This document shows, in pieces, positions 51,680 to 60,218 of a stretch of DNA of 64,000 nucleotides. How positions within the stretch are numbered: the stretch's first letter is position 1; each line of letters opens with the position of its first letter. The translations under genes and the position numbers were made by a program. The notes under the pieces were generated by a model that searched no databases, had not been told where the DNA came from, and saw only the letters and a list, made by a program, of their open reading frames with translations. This DNA is from Clostridiales bacterium (GTDB lineage Bacteria; Bacillota; Clostridia; Oscillospirales; CAG-272), in NCBI GenBank assembly GCA_012800735.1, contig JAAZIU010000004.1, positions 35,277 through 99,276 on the forward strand, read 5' to 3'.

Positions 51680-52538
51680 AACGCAAGGCATCGGCTCTTC
51701 GATAGATGAGACCGAATCTTCCGATTTAAAAACCCCTCAGGAAGATACAAGCGAAAAAAAAGCAACTGTCAGTTCGGGGCTTTACTATTCACCGACAAGA
51801 CAAAGACTGTCTGTTTTCATAGCTGCAGTCATTTCGATTGCAGTTTTAGGTTTATTCTTTATCGGGATGGTTCGCATTGGTGTTATAAACCTTCCGTTCG
51901 GCATGAATCAAAGCATTGAAATCCCAGGTGACGCCCCTCAGGAGGACAGTCTTTATCTTGCGCTGAGAAACGGCGACTATCCGCAAACGGCTGATATTTC
52001 CTACAACCTTACTCCGGAGCAGTATTTAAAAGCGCTTGAAGCCGCTCCGTATCTCGAAACATATTCAATTGTAATTAAAACCACCGTTTCTTCCGGAACA
52101 TATAAAAGAATACAGACAGTTCATATCGATAAGAAGAAATCAGGATACATTGCAGATATTTACAGCGGTTCCGAAATAATCAGAAAAGTAACATTTGACG
52201 GTTCAAAGATTATAGAAACAGATTACAAAAAAGGCAAGTTATACTCAAACAGAACCTTTCCGCACACCGATGGTTTTACACTGGCGAGCGAAGCCGGAAT
52301 ACCTTCAACCGAAAGATTTCTTGACAAAACAAGCGGTACGGTACTCGAAGGAATAAAAGATTTAGACATAACTCTTATAAGAACCCAGGAACTAAACGCT
52401 TTAAGAGTTTCGTATAATACATCATCTCCTAAGCTTAGCGAAACAATGCTAATATCACTTGATATGGGAATAGTCATATCGGCACAGACAACATCCGAAA
52501 ACGGAGAGGTGCTTTACACCGCTTCGGTCATTGATTAA
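51660..52538 (+). CDS. membrane-anchored hypothetical protein
   Basis: This 292-residue protein has a Ser/Thr/Lys-rich N-terminal segment (about 1-45), one transmembrane helix (about 46-72: FIAAVISIAVLGLFFIG) and an extracellular domain of about 220 residues. The domain is rich in beta strands, with threonine- and serine-rich pairs (SIVIKTTVSSGTYKRIQTV, KVTFDGSKIIETDYKKGK). It resembles the beta-rich layouts of LolA/LppX-like lipid-handling domains, but I see no firm match. The start is one of two consecutive ATGs (51657/51660) in the last codons of the WecA-like gene, with AAGG upstream. Tight coupling suggests a job in the wall-polymer pathway. Confidence 0.65.
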   Translation: MNGNGNKTQGIGSSIDETESSDLKTPQEDTSEKKATVSSGLYYSPTRQRLSVFIAAVISIAVLGLFFIGMVRIGVINLPFGMNQSIEIPGDAPQEDSLYLALRNGDYPQTADISYNLTPEQYLKALEAAPYLETYSIVIKTTVSSGTYKRIQTVHIDKKKSGYIADIYSGSEIIRKVTFDGSKIIETDYKKGKLYSNRTFPHTDGFTLASEAGIPSTERFLDKTSGTVLEGIKDLDITLIRTQELNALRVSYNTSSPKLSETMLISLDMGIVISAQTTSENGEVLYTASVID

Positions 52539-52558
52539 ATTAAAAAAGGAGAACTACC

Positions 52559-53182
52559 ATGAAAAGCTGCAGTATTCCATTTATTGAAAATAAAAAACTT
52601 GAAAAGTTTAGCTATCGGGATTTAGAACCGATTAAAATTTCCAACTGGCCTTGGATTAAAGATTACACTCCCAAATGCTCTGCAAAAGTCTTTGTCAGCG
52701 GCAGCTGCGGAAAAGGAGAGAAGCTTCATATCCGTCTTACCTGCTATGAGGAAAATCCCAAAGCAGTGTATACGAACTTTTTTGATGATGTTTACAAGGA
52801 CAGTTGTCTTGAGGCATTTATCTCTTTTGTTCATGGCGGACCTTATATGAATTGCGAGATGAATGCAAACGGAGCATCGCTTATAGCTTTCGGTCCGGAC
52901 AGAGAGAATCGCACTCGAATTGATGACCTTATAACTCCTCCGGAAGTACGCGCGGAAATTAAAAAAGAAAAATGGAGAGTTGAGATTGTGCTGGATATCT
53001 CCGATCTGCGAAAAGTTTTCGGTGAAGAAATCAATATCGATAAAGGTTCCGAATTCTATGCCAACTTCTACAAATGCGGAGACGAAACAGAAACTGTCCA
53101 TTACGGCTGCTGGAGCCCCATTGAAACTCCCGAACCGGATTTCCACCGACCGGAATATTTCGGTCGAATAGTTATAGGTTGA
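52559..53182 (+). CDS. carbohydrate-binding family 9 (CBM9)-like protein
   Basis: This 207-residue beta-sandwich protein resembles the CBM9/DOMON-like group. ISNWPWIKDYTPKCSAKVF leads the first strands (about 27-45), VYKDSCLEAFISF (about 78-90) is the family's 'DS-x-E-x-F' strand, MNCEMNANGASLIAF follows, and the RPEYFGRIVIG C terminus is typical. CBM9 modules bind reducing ends of glycans and usually sit in secreted xylanases. This stand-alone protein has no signal peptide or catalytic domain. AAAAGGAG precedes the ATG. It lies 20 nt after the membrane-anchored protein and 9 nt before the SAH hydrolase gene, so it is cotranscribed with them. Confidence 0.78.
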   Translation: MKSCSIPFIENKKLEKFSYRDLEPIKISNWPWIKDYTPKCSAKVFVSGSCGKGEKLHIRLTCYEENPKAVYTNFFDDVYKDSCLEAFISFVHGGPYMNCEMNANGASLIAFGPDRENRTRIDDLITPPEVRAEIKKEKWRVEIVLDISDLRKVFGEEINIDKGSEFYANFYKCGDETETVHYGCWSPIETPEPDFHRPEYFGRIVIG

Positions 53183-53191
53183 GGCAAAACC

Positions 53192-54433
53192 ATGAGTTCC
53201 GTTCTTGATATAACCCTCGCGCCTTTCGGAAGAAAAAAGATAGAGTGGGTAAAATCATATATGCCGGTTCTCGAGATAATCGGATCGGATTTCTGCAAGA
53301 AAAAGCCTTTTGAAGGATTAAAAGTTGCAATGTCGATACATCTTGAGGCAAAAACTGCCTATCTTGCAGAGATACTGAGAGACGGCGGAGCTGAGGTATA
53401 TATTACCGGCTGTAATCCTCTTTCCACTCAAGACGATGTGGCAGCTGCTCTCGCAGCAGAAGGACTCAATGTATTTGCAAGACACGGTGTTGGCGAGGAT
53501 GAATATAAAGAGCACCTCAAAGCGGTGCTTGACTGCTCTCCCCATCTGCTAATCGATGACGGAGGAGATCTGGTTCAGTTGCTTCACGGTGAGTGTGCGA
53601 ATAAAACTTCTAATTTAATCGGCGGTTGTGAAGAAACCACAACCGGTGTTCACCGCTTATTCGCTCGCATGAGAGCCGGGCTTCTTCATTTCCCGATGGT
53701 AGACGTCAACAACGCCGACTGTAAATATCTGTTTGATAACAGATACGGGACCGGTCAGTCGACGATAGACGGTATAATGAACACGACCAACCTTATGATT
53801 GCCGGAAAAACAGTAGTTATCGCCGGATACGGCTGGTGCGGACGCGGGTTGGCAATGCGGATGAAGGGTATGGGTGCTCTGGTGATTGTCACCGAAATCG
53901 ATCCGGTAAAGGCAATTGAGGCTGCGATGGACGGTTTCAGAGTGATGAAGATGGACGATGCGGCCCCCTTAGGCGATTTCTTCGTTACGCTTACCGGATG
54001 CTGCGATGTTATCGTAGGTCGTCATTTCGATATGATGAAAGACGGTGCGGTTCTTGCGAATTCAGGTCATTTTGATGTCGAGATAAACAAACGCGAGCTT
54101 GAAGCTCGCTCGGTTAAAATATTCGATCGCCGCAATAATATCAGGGGTTATAGACAAAAAGACGGGCGAACACTGAATCTGCTTGCCGACGGAAGATTGG
54201 TTAATCTCGCGGCTGCTAACGGTCATCCTGCTGAAATAATGGATATGTCATTCGCTCTCCAGGCAAAGTCACTTGAATGGCTGGTTCAGAATAAAGGCAG
54301 GCTTGAAAATAGAATTTATCCGGTGCCTGCCGAAATTGACAGATATGTAGCCGAACTTAAGCTAAAAGCCATCGGTTGTTCCATTGATTCGCTTACGGTA
54401 CAGCAGAAGGAATATCTTGAGAAAGTAGATTAA
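53192..54433 (+). CDS. ahcY: adenosylhomocysteinase (S-adenosylhomocysteine hydrolase)
   Basis: This 413-residue NAD-containing enzyme splits S-adenosylhomocysteine into adenosine and homocysteine, removing the product inhibitor of methyltransferases. Motifs: HLEAKTAYLAEILRDGGAEV (start, split by a Gly, about 50), GCNPLSTQDDVAAAL (about 73), EETTTGVHRL (about 149), the NAD site VVIAGYGWCGRGLAMR (about 209-224) and NSGHFDVEI (about 290). Residues NNADCKYLFDNRYGTGQS form the active-site loop. Many Clostridia use MTA/SAH nucleosidase plus LuxS instead, so this is notable. The histidine phosphatase gene follows 1 nt after the stop. Confidence 0.95.
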   Translation: MSSVLDITLAPFGRKKIEWVKSYMPVLEIIGSDFCKKKPFEGLKVAMSIHLEAKTAYLAEILRDGGAEVYITGCNPLSTQDDVAAALAAEGLNVFARHGVGEDEYKEHLKAVLDCSPHLLIDDGGDLVQLLHGECANKTSNLIGGCEETTTGVHRLFARMRAGLLHFPMVDVNNADCKYLFDNRYGTGQSTIDGIMNTTNLMIAGKTVVIAGYGWCGRGLAMRMKGMGALVIVTEIDPVKAIEAAMDGFRVMKMDDAAPLGDFFVTLTGCCDVIVGRHFDMMKDGAVLANSGHFDVEINKRELEARSVKIFDRRNNIRGYRQKDGRTLNLLADGRLVNLAAANGHPAEIMDMSFALQAKSLEWLVQNKGRLENRIYPVPAEIDRYVAELKLKAIGCSIDSLTVQQKEYLEKVD

Positions 54434-54434
54434 G

Positions 54435-55172
54435 ATGAAAATACTTATAATTCGGCACGGAGACCCTGACTACGCACTCGATTCGCTTACTCCCCGCGGT
54501 TTTAAAGAAGCGGAAGCTTTGGCTGAATGGCTCGGAAAGAGGCGGATTGACCATATCTACGCTTCGCCTTTGGGAAGAGCTCAAAGAACCGCCGAACCTA
54601 CCGCAAAAGTTCACGGACTTAAAATCGAAACATTAGACTGGCTTGCGGAAATCCCAATCTCGGTAAAACCACCGTACAAAGAATTTGGAATAGATGCAGA
54701 ACCAAACTTTTGTCCCTGGAATATGCAGCCGCGCTTTTGGACAAAGCAGCCTGATTTTTACGATTCGAAAGATTGGTCAAGCAACCCTCTTTATAAAGAC
54801 GGCGCTGTTCAGAAAAAAATGAAAGAAATAGACGAAGGTTGGTATAATCTTATGTTGAAATGGGGCTACAAACGCAACGGTCAGATCTACGATATCTCAT
54901 CGCAAGCTGACAGAAGCGCAGTCATAGCTCTTTTCTGCCACCTCGGTCTCGGTAACGCTTTAATATCAAGAATTACAGGCGCAGCGCTGCCTTTGGTTTG
55001 GCAAACACTATTTTTAGCCTGTTCTTCGGTTACTACTCTTTATACCGAGGTATATCCGCCGTTCCATAACCAATGTCATATGCGGCTTGTCGGATTAAGT
55101 GACGTCAGTCATCTTGCACTTGCCGGACTTGAAACCTCATCATCCGGTTTGCACAGCCTTTTGGAGGAATAA
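54435..55172 (+). CDS. histidine phosphatase family protein
   Basis: This 245-residue phosphoglycerate-mutase-like phosphatase shows the catalytic core: LIIRHGDPDY with the phospho-accepting His (about 6), SPLGRAQRTAEPT (second Arg, about 55), an acidic region and CHLGLGNAL with the second His (about 175). Such enzymes remove phosphate from small molecules; specific substrates are hard to infer. The insert WNMQPRFWTKQPDFY makes it slightly longer than typical CobC-type members. It starts 1 nt after the SAH hydrolase stop, so both are expressed together. GGAGG at 55163-55167 near its end may serve the following gene. Confidence 0.85.
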   Translation: MKILIIRHGDPDYALDSLTPRGFKEAEALAEWLGKRRIDHIYASPLGRAQRTAEPTAKVHGLKIETLDWLAEIPISVKPPYKEFGIDAEPNFCPWNMQPRFWTKQPDFYDSKDWSSNPLYKDGAVQKKMKEIDEGWYNLMLKWGYKRNGQIYDISSQADRSAVIALFCHLGLGNALISRITGAALPLVWQTLFLACSSVTTLYTEVYPPFHNQCHMRLVGLSDVSHLALAGLETSSSGLHSLLEE

Positions 55173-55181
55173 TACTATAAA

Positions 55182-56345
55182 TTGACCCAAGACAAAAACA
55201 AAATATCAGTTGAAGAACGCGCCAGACTCGGCACCCTCTCCGGAATTGCAGGCATCATCGTTAATCTCCTGCTTTTTGGAATAAAATTAATTGCGGGATT
55301 GCTGTCAGGCTCCGTTGCGATTATAGCTGATGCTACAAACAATCTTTCCGACGCCGGAACATCAATCATTACGGCAATAAGCTTTAAGTTAGCGGAAAAG
55401 CGCGCAGATCGTGAACACCCCTTCGGTCATGCAAGAATTGAGTATATCGCCGGACTTATTGTATCATTTATTATTGTATTGCTGGGTGTCGAACTTTTTA
55501 AGTCGTCAATTAAAACAATTGTCAAACATAAAGAATCGACGTATACTGCGCTTATTTTTATTATCCTTATAACTTCAGTTATTATAAAACTGCTTCTTGC
55601 TTTATTTTATAAAAATATCGGAAAAAAGATTAATTCTGTTTCTCTTGAAGCCGCCGCAACAGACAGTTTATCAGATGTATTGTCCACAGGCGTGGTTATA
55701 GTGGGAGCGATTATAAGCAAATTAACCGGTTATCAAATTGACGGTTGGTTAGGAGCGGCGGTTGCCCTGTTTATTCTTATTTCCGGAATAAAGCTTATAA
55801 AGGAAACTACCGATCCGTTGCTTGGCGCTGAGCCGGACCCGGAATACGTAAAGGAAATTGCTGATGAAATAATGTCATACGAAGGCGTTCTCGGAATGCA
55901 TGATCTTGTTATTCACAGCTACGGAAGCGGCAGAACATATGCTTCTGTTCATATTGAGGTGTCTGAAAATAAGCCGATACTTGAAAGTCATGAGCTTATA
56001 GACAATATCGAAAATGATTTTGTGAAAAAAGGGGTTCAGCTTGTAGCGCATCTTGATCCGGTAAATTACGACGACCCGAAGGTAAATTACCTTCGTATGA
56101 AAGTAACTGAAATTGTTCGCAATATAAACCTTGAGCTGGATATTCATGATTTCCGTGTCGTCCTTGGTAAAGAACAAAGCAACCTTATATTTGATGTTGA
56201 CGTTCCCGTTGAATATGAAAAAACAGACGCCGAACTTGTAAAACTGGTTACTGAAGAAATTCACAAAATTTCAAAAGAATACAATCCGGTTATAACCATC
56301 GATCGTGGATACGAACGAATAAGCAAAATAAAAAACGAGGCATAA
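55182..56345 (+). CDS. cation diffusion facilitator (CDF) efflux transporter
   Basis: This 387-residue CDF protein has six helices and the metal-site motifs AIIADATNNLSDAGTS (about 44-59, DxxxD) and AAATDSLSDVLST (about 158-170, the second DxxxD). HPFGHARIEYIAGL (about 81) lies between. A cytoplasmic dimerisation domain with GMHDLVIHSYG (about 240) follows, plus a long C-terminal extension typical of clostridial members. It exports Mn2+, Zn2+ or Fe2+ against protons; DATNN/DSLSD residues suggest Mn or Fe rather than Zn, but that is weak evidence. Translation starts at TTG, with GGAGG 14 nt upstream, a loose fit. A terminator overlaps its stop. Confidence 0.88.
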   Translation: MTQDKNKISVEERARLGTLSGIAGIIVNLLLFGIKLIAGLLSGSVAIIADATNNLSDAGTSIITAISFKLAEKRADREHPFGHARIEYIAGLIVSFIIVLLGVELFKSSIKTIVKHKESTYTALIFIILITSVIIKLLLALFYKNIGKKINSVSLEAAATDSLSDVLSTGVVIVGAIISKLTGYQIDGWLGAAVALFILISGIKLIKETTDPLLGAEPDPEYVKEIADEIMSYEGVLGMHDLVIHSYGSGRTYASVHIEVSENKPILESHELIDNIENDFVKKGVQLVAHLDPVNYDDPKVNYLRMKVTEIVRNINLELDIHDFRVVLGKEQSNLIFDVDVPVEYEKTDAELVKLVTEEIHKISKEYNPVITIDRGYERISKIKNEA

Positions 56346-56358
56346 AACCTCGTTTTTT
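56332..56358. terminator. bidirectional terminator between the CDF gene and glnN
   Basis: AAAACGAGG and CCTCGTTTT form a 9-bp stem with a 7-nt loop, ending in T on both strands. The CDF stop codon TAA lies inside the loop, and glnN ends just beyond it. Confidence 0.88.
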
Positions 56359-56363
56359 GATTT

Positions 56364-58481
56364 TCAGATACTGAATAAAAGCTCGGAATAGCTTGGTAAC
56401 GGCCAGACATCCCGCGGAGTCAACAGTTCAAGCTCATCGGCAGCTTTTCTTAAAGCTTCCATAGCCGGGAGAACGCTTTTTCGGTAATATTCAGCGCAGT
56501 CGATAGGTTCTTTAATCATCTTCGCGCCGTTTATCGTACGATCAAGCGCGAGAGTTCTGTCATACAGGCTGTCGCTGAGAACAGCTAAATTCTTAGCCAT
56601 TACGGCAGAACTGTCGCTTGTTCCCGATATGCCGACCGCTTTTCTTTGAGCGGCGCCGTAAGCTGCCTCAGTGGTATATCTCATGGCGGCAGGAATAAGC
56701 TGACGATTTGATATATCAAGCATTGTAAGCGCTTCGATATTTACTACTTTTATGTAATTATCAACAAGAATTTCATATCGTGCTCTCAACTCACGTTCGG
56801 TATATATTCGGTGTTTGGTGAATAACCGGATATTCTCCTTGTTCATTATCAGAGGAAGAGCCTCAGGAGTAGACTTGAGATTTAACAACCCTCTGCGATC
56901 AGCTTCTTCTATCCATTCGGTGGAATAATTGTTTCCGTTAAAAATAATGCGGGAATGTGCCTTGTAAACATCACGGATTAAGAAATAAAATTCATCTTCC
57001 GCATTATCGGCTTTTTCAAGTCGTTCGGCATATCTTTCCAATACATCTGCAACTATGGTGTTTAAAATTGTATTGGGACCGGAAATCGAATTTGACGAAC
57101 CGAGCATACGAAATTCAAATTTGTTGCCGGTAAAGGCAAACGGAGAGGTTCTGTTGCGGTCCGAAGTATCTTTTTTGACTTCGGGAAGCGTCCTGACTCC
57201 GGTGTCCATACCGCAGACGTCGAGATGATTATACGGACGTCCGTCAGCTATACATTCGAGTATTTCGGTTATTTCGTCGCCTAAGAATACGGATATAATG
57301 GAAGGAGGAGCTTCGTTGCTGCCGAGGCGATGATCGTTGCCGGCAGAAGCCACAGAAATCCTTAAAAGATCCTGATGCTCATCTACTGCCTCAATTACCG
57401 CTGCTAAAAAAACCAGAAAAACTTTGTTTGAGGAAGGATCAGCGCCTGGATCAAACAGATTGATACCTGTGTTTGTCGATAATGACCAGTTATTGTGCTT
57501 ACCGCTTCCGCTGATGCCAGCAAAAGGCTTTTCGGACAGCAGACACGCCATGTTGTGGCGTTCCGCGACTTTTTTCAGGAATTCCATTGTAAGCTGATTG
57601 TGATCGGTCGCGGCGTTAACGATACCATATATCGGCGCAAGCTCATGCTGAGCCGGAGCAGATTCGTTGTGCTCGGTTTTTGCGTAGATGCCAAGTTTCC
57701 AAAGTTCGCGGTTCAAATCCTGCATGAATTCGATAACCCTGGGACGGATAGCGCCGTAATAATGATCTTCAAGTTCCTGACCCTTAGGCGAACGAGCGCC
57801 GAAAAGGGTTCGACCGCAAAGCTTGAGATCAAGACGCTTTTCATAAAGAGAACGGTCGATAAGAAAATATTCCTGTTCTGCGCCGGCTGTCGGAACGACG
57901 CGGGTAACATCGCTGTAACCGAAAATCTGACAGATTCGTGTTGCAGCGGCGCTGATAACATCCATTGAACGCAGCAGAGGGGTCTTTTTATCAAGCACCT
58001 CTCCGCCAAAAGAGCAGAAAGCCGTCGGAATGCAAAGAGAGTCATCCTTTATAAATGCATAAGAGGTAGGATCCCAGGATGTATAACCGCGGGCTTCAAA
58101 AGTCGCTCGAAGACCGCCCGAGGGGAAGGAAGAGGCGTCCGGCTCGCCTCGGATAAGCTCCTTGCCGGAAAACTCCATAATTATTTTTCCGTTTCCGTAA
58201 GGAGATATAAAGCTCACATGCTTTTCCGCCGTTATTCCCGTCATAGGCTGGAACCAGTGGGTAAAATGTGTTGCTCCGTGCTCGATAGCCCAGTCTCTCA
58301 TTGCGTTTGCCACGACGTTTGCAACGGTAATATCAAGCTCCCGTCCGTCTTCGATAGTCTTATGCAGAGATTTATAAATATCCCGCGGCAGCCTTTCGCG
58401 CATAACATCGTCGTTGAAAACCATGCAGCCGAACATCTGTGGCAGATTTTCAGCTGTTATTTCAATATTATAATCGAACAT
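56364..58481 (-). CDS. glnN: type III glutamine synthetase
   Basis: This 705-residue protein is a GSIII enzyme making glutamine from glutamate, ammonia and ATP. Length is typical. Motifs: THWFQPMTG (about 80), [16 protein letters not shown] (about 120-135), [14 protein letters not shown] (about 200), [16 protein letters not shown] (about 250-265), [12 protein letters not shown] (about 315), [13 protein letters not shown] (about 370) and [17 protein letters not shown] (about 430). The start at 58481 (MFDYN) has GAGG 6 nt upstream; an earlier ATG lies in that site. It has a perfect promoter and faces away from carA. Its product glutamine would normally feed CarA, whose glutaminase site looks inactive here. 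Confidence 0.95.
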   Translation of the reverse strand: MFDYNIEITAENLPQMFGCMVFNDDVMRERLPRDIYKSLHKTIEDGRELDITVANVVANAMRDWAIEHGATHFTHWFQPMTGITAEKHVSFISPYGNGKIIMEFSGKELIRGEPDASSFPSGGLRATFEARGYTSWDPTSYAFIKDDSLCIPTAFCSFGGEVLDKKTPLLRSMDVISAAATRICQIFGYSDVTRVVPTAGAEQEYFLIDRSLYEKRLDLKLCGRTLFGARSPKGQELEDHYYGAIRPRVIEFMQDLNRELWKLGIYAKTEHNESAPAQHELAPIYGIVNAATDHNQLTMEFLKKVAERHNMACLLSEKPFAGISGSGKHNNWSLSTNTGINLFDPGADPSSNKVFLVFLAAVIEAVDEHQDLLRISVASAGNDHRLGSNEAPPSIISVFLGDEITEILECIADGRPYNHLDVCGMDTGVRTLPEVKKDTSDRNRTSPFAFTGNKFEFRMLGSSNSISGPNTILNTIVADVLERYAERLEKADNAEDEFYFLIRDVYKAHSRIIFNGNNYSTEWIEEADRRGLLNLKSTPEALPLIMNKENIRLFTKHRIYTERELRARYEILVDNYIKVVNIEALTMLDISNRQLIPAAMRYTTEAAYGAAQRKAVGISGTSDSSAVMAKNLAVLSDSLYDRTLALDRTINGAKMIKEPIDCAEYYRKSVLPAMEALRKAADELELLTPRDVWPLPSYSELLFSI

Positions 58482-58537
58482 AAAAAACCTCATAATTGAA
58501 GCCGCAGAAGTTAAAATTCATTAATACTTGAGTATAA

Positions 58538-58566
58538 ATTATACCCTAATCGACTGAATTTGTCAA
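58538..58566 (-). promoter_or_regulatory. promoter of glnN
   Basis: Perfect minus-strand TTGACA (58566-58561) and TATAAT (58543-58538) with a 17-bp spacer, about 57 nt before the start. No glnA-type glutamine riboswitch core was seen in the short leader. Confidence 0.9.
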
Positions 58567-58829
58567 GCTGATAGTGTTAATTCTGCTAAATACTTATAGA
58601 CAAAAAGGTATTTTTTCGTAGTTGCAATAAATGGAGCATTTCATCTATAAAGATGATTTTCAAAGTATTAATTCTTTTAGTGTATAATAACATCGCTTTA
58701 AAATATATAATATTTCTGAGAACGTCTATTTTTCTGAATAAAATATACAGAAATATATGTCCTGTTCTTTATTAAACAAACATTTTAAACAAAATGATTG
58801 TATAGATATTCATCATAATATACATAATA
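58567..58829. other. AT-rich intergenic region between glnN and carA
   Basis: This divergent spacer is strongly A/T rich. I see no ORF, RNA gene or clear repeat in it before the palindrome at 58830. Confidence 0.5.
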
Positions 58830-58867
58830 AAGCCGATATTTGCGCAAAAATTAATATTTATCGGCTT
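58830..58867. repeat. nested inverted repeat next to the carA promoter
   Basis: AAGCCGATA (58830-58838) and TATCGGCTT (58859-58867) are perfect 9-bp arms. Immediately inside the left arm lies the palindrome TTTGCGCAAA (58839-58848). The right arm overlaps the first bases of the carA -35 box. It could be an operator or an upstream terminator; without a T run on the plus strand an operator is favoured. Confidence 0.5.
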
Positions 58868-58894
58868 GTTAGAATAGATATATTGTAGTATAAT
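58866..58894 (+). promoter_or_regulatory. promoter of the carA-carB/dapF operon
   Basis: TTGTTA (58866-58871) and TATAAT (58889-58894) with a 17-bp spacer, giving a leader of about 60 nt. No PyrR-binding antiterminator was recognised in that leader. Confidence 0.75.
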
Positions 58895-58960
58895 ATATTA
58901 TGTTTAATAAGCTGTATTGCAAACCTTATAATAAAAGACAGAGTTTTGCGGAGGATTATA

Positions 58961-60157
58961 ATGAACAGGGAAGCATTTTTGATACTTGAAAACGGTCAGG
59001 TATTCAAAGGCAAGCGTATAGGAAGCGATAAAGAAGTCGTGTCAGAAATAGTGTTCAACACATCAATGACGGGTTATCCGCAAGTATTGTCATCTCCTGC
59101 TTATGCAGGGCAGACGGTAGTTATGACCTATCCTCTTATCGGTAATTTCGGAATCTGTTATGACGATATGGAATCGGAAAAACCTTGGCTCGACGCTCTG
59201 ATAATACGCGAGGCTTCAAAAGAACCATCTAATTTCAGATCTGATATTTCTCTTATTGATTTTCTTAATAAATACGATGTTCCGGGAATTGAAGGAATTG
59301 ATACAAGAGCTCTGTCAAAAACCTTGCGTGATAACGGAGTAATGAACTGTATGATAACTTCAGATCCCAATTTTAATATTACAACAGTCACCGAAAAGCT
59401 GAAAGAGCATAAAACCGGTAATCTTGTCGAAAAAGTAACCTGTCGTGAAAGATATATTGTCCCCGGTGTAAAATCACTTGAAGAAAACGGCGTTATGTCC
59501 GGATATGTTGTTTTCGACAGCGCGCGTTATGATGACGGTCAACGCGAAAAAGAGCCGTCTTATATCAAAGAGCTTAACGGCGCAGGGCTTAAAATAGCGC
59601 TTCTTGATTTGGGCGACATATATAATATTATCCGCTCGCTCGCATCACGCGGCTGTGATGTTGAAGTATTTCCCGCTCAAACGGAAGCAAGGGAGATATT
59701 GTCTTCACATCCTAATGGAATAGTTATTTCAAACGGCCCAGGAGACCCAAAAGAATGCCAAGGAATCATAAACGAAATAAAGAAACTTTATGATGCAAAT
59801 GTTCCCATCTTTGGAATTTCTCTCGGTCATCAGCTGATGGCTTTGGCGACCGGAGGTGATACCCGAAAGATGGTACACGGACATCGCGGCGATAATCATC
59901 CGGTAAAAGACCTTTCGAACGGTCGAGTATATATAACAGCGCAGAATCACGGCTATGTCGTCGACACCGAAAGTCTTGACAATGATATTTCAGTTCCGTA
60001 TTTTGTTAATGTTAATGATGGCAGCAACGAAGGAATACAATATATTCATAAAAACATCTTTACGGTTCAGTTCCAGCCGGAATCTTGCTGCGCTATGCAA
60101 GGCGAAGGCTGCATGATTGATAAATTTCTCGATAGGATAACAAGCAGTAAAAACTAA
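58961..60157 (+). CDS. carA: carbamoyl-phosphate synthase small subunit with degenerate glutaminase site
   Basis: This 398-residue CarA has the small-subunit N-terminal domain (about 1-150; NTSMTGYPQVLSSP, PGIEGIDTRALSK) and a class I amidotransferase domain (about 190-390). Normal CarA has a Cys nucleophile in FGICLGHQ and a His in QFHPE. Here the codons read FGISLGHQ (Ser287) and QFQPE (Gln372); only Glu374 remains. DLGDIYNIIRSL also departs from the usual DFGxKRNI. Glutamine hydrolysis is therefore probably lost, as in vertebrate CPS I, which has Ser in place of Cys and uses ammonia. The start at 58961 has GGAGG 6 nt upstream. carB-dapF follows after 61 nt with AGGA before its ATG. Confidence 0.9.
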   Translation: MNREAFLILENGQVFKGKRIGSDKEVVSEIVFNTSMTGYPQVLSSPAYAGQTVVMTYPLIGNFGICYDDMESEKPWLDALIIREASKEPSNFRSDISLIDFLNKYDVPGIEGIDTRALSKTLRDNGVMNCMITSDPNFNITTVTEKLKEHKTGNLVEKVTCRERYIVPGVKSLEENGVMSGYVVFDSARYDDGQREKEPSYIKELNGAGLKIALLDLGDIYNIIRSLASRGCDVEVFPAQTEAREILSSHPNGIVISNGPGDPKECQGIINEIKKLYDANVPIFGISLGHQLMALATGGDTRKMVHGHRGDNHPVKDLSNGRVYITAQNHGYVVDTESLDNDISVPYFVNVNDGSNEGIQYIHKNIFTVQFQPESCCAMQGEGCMIDKFLDRITSSKN

Positions 60158-60218
60158 AAGAATAACCTTAAAAGTTTGATTATTAATATTTATAAAACAC
60201 CGCGGTGCGGAGGAAAAA

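Noticed and set aside
57495-57968. 157-codon plus-strand ORF opposite glnN
   Set aside because: It is a shadow of the glutamine synthetase gene with a composition unlike a real protein.
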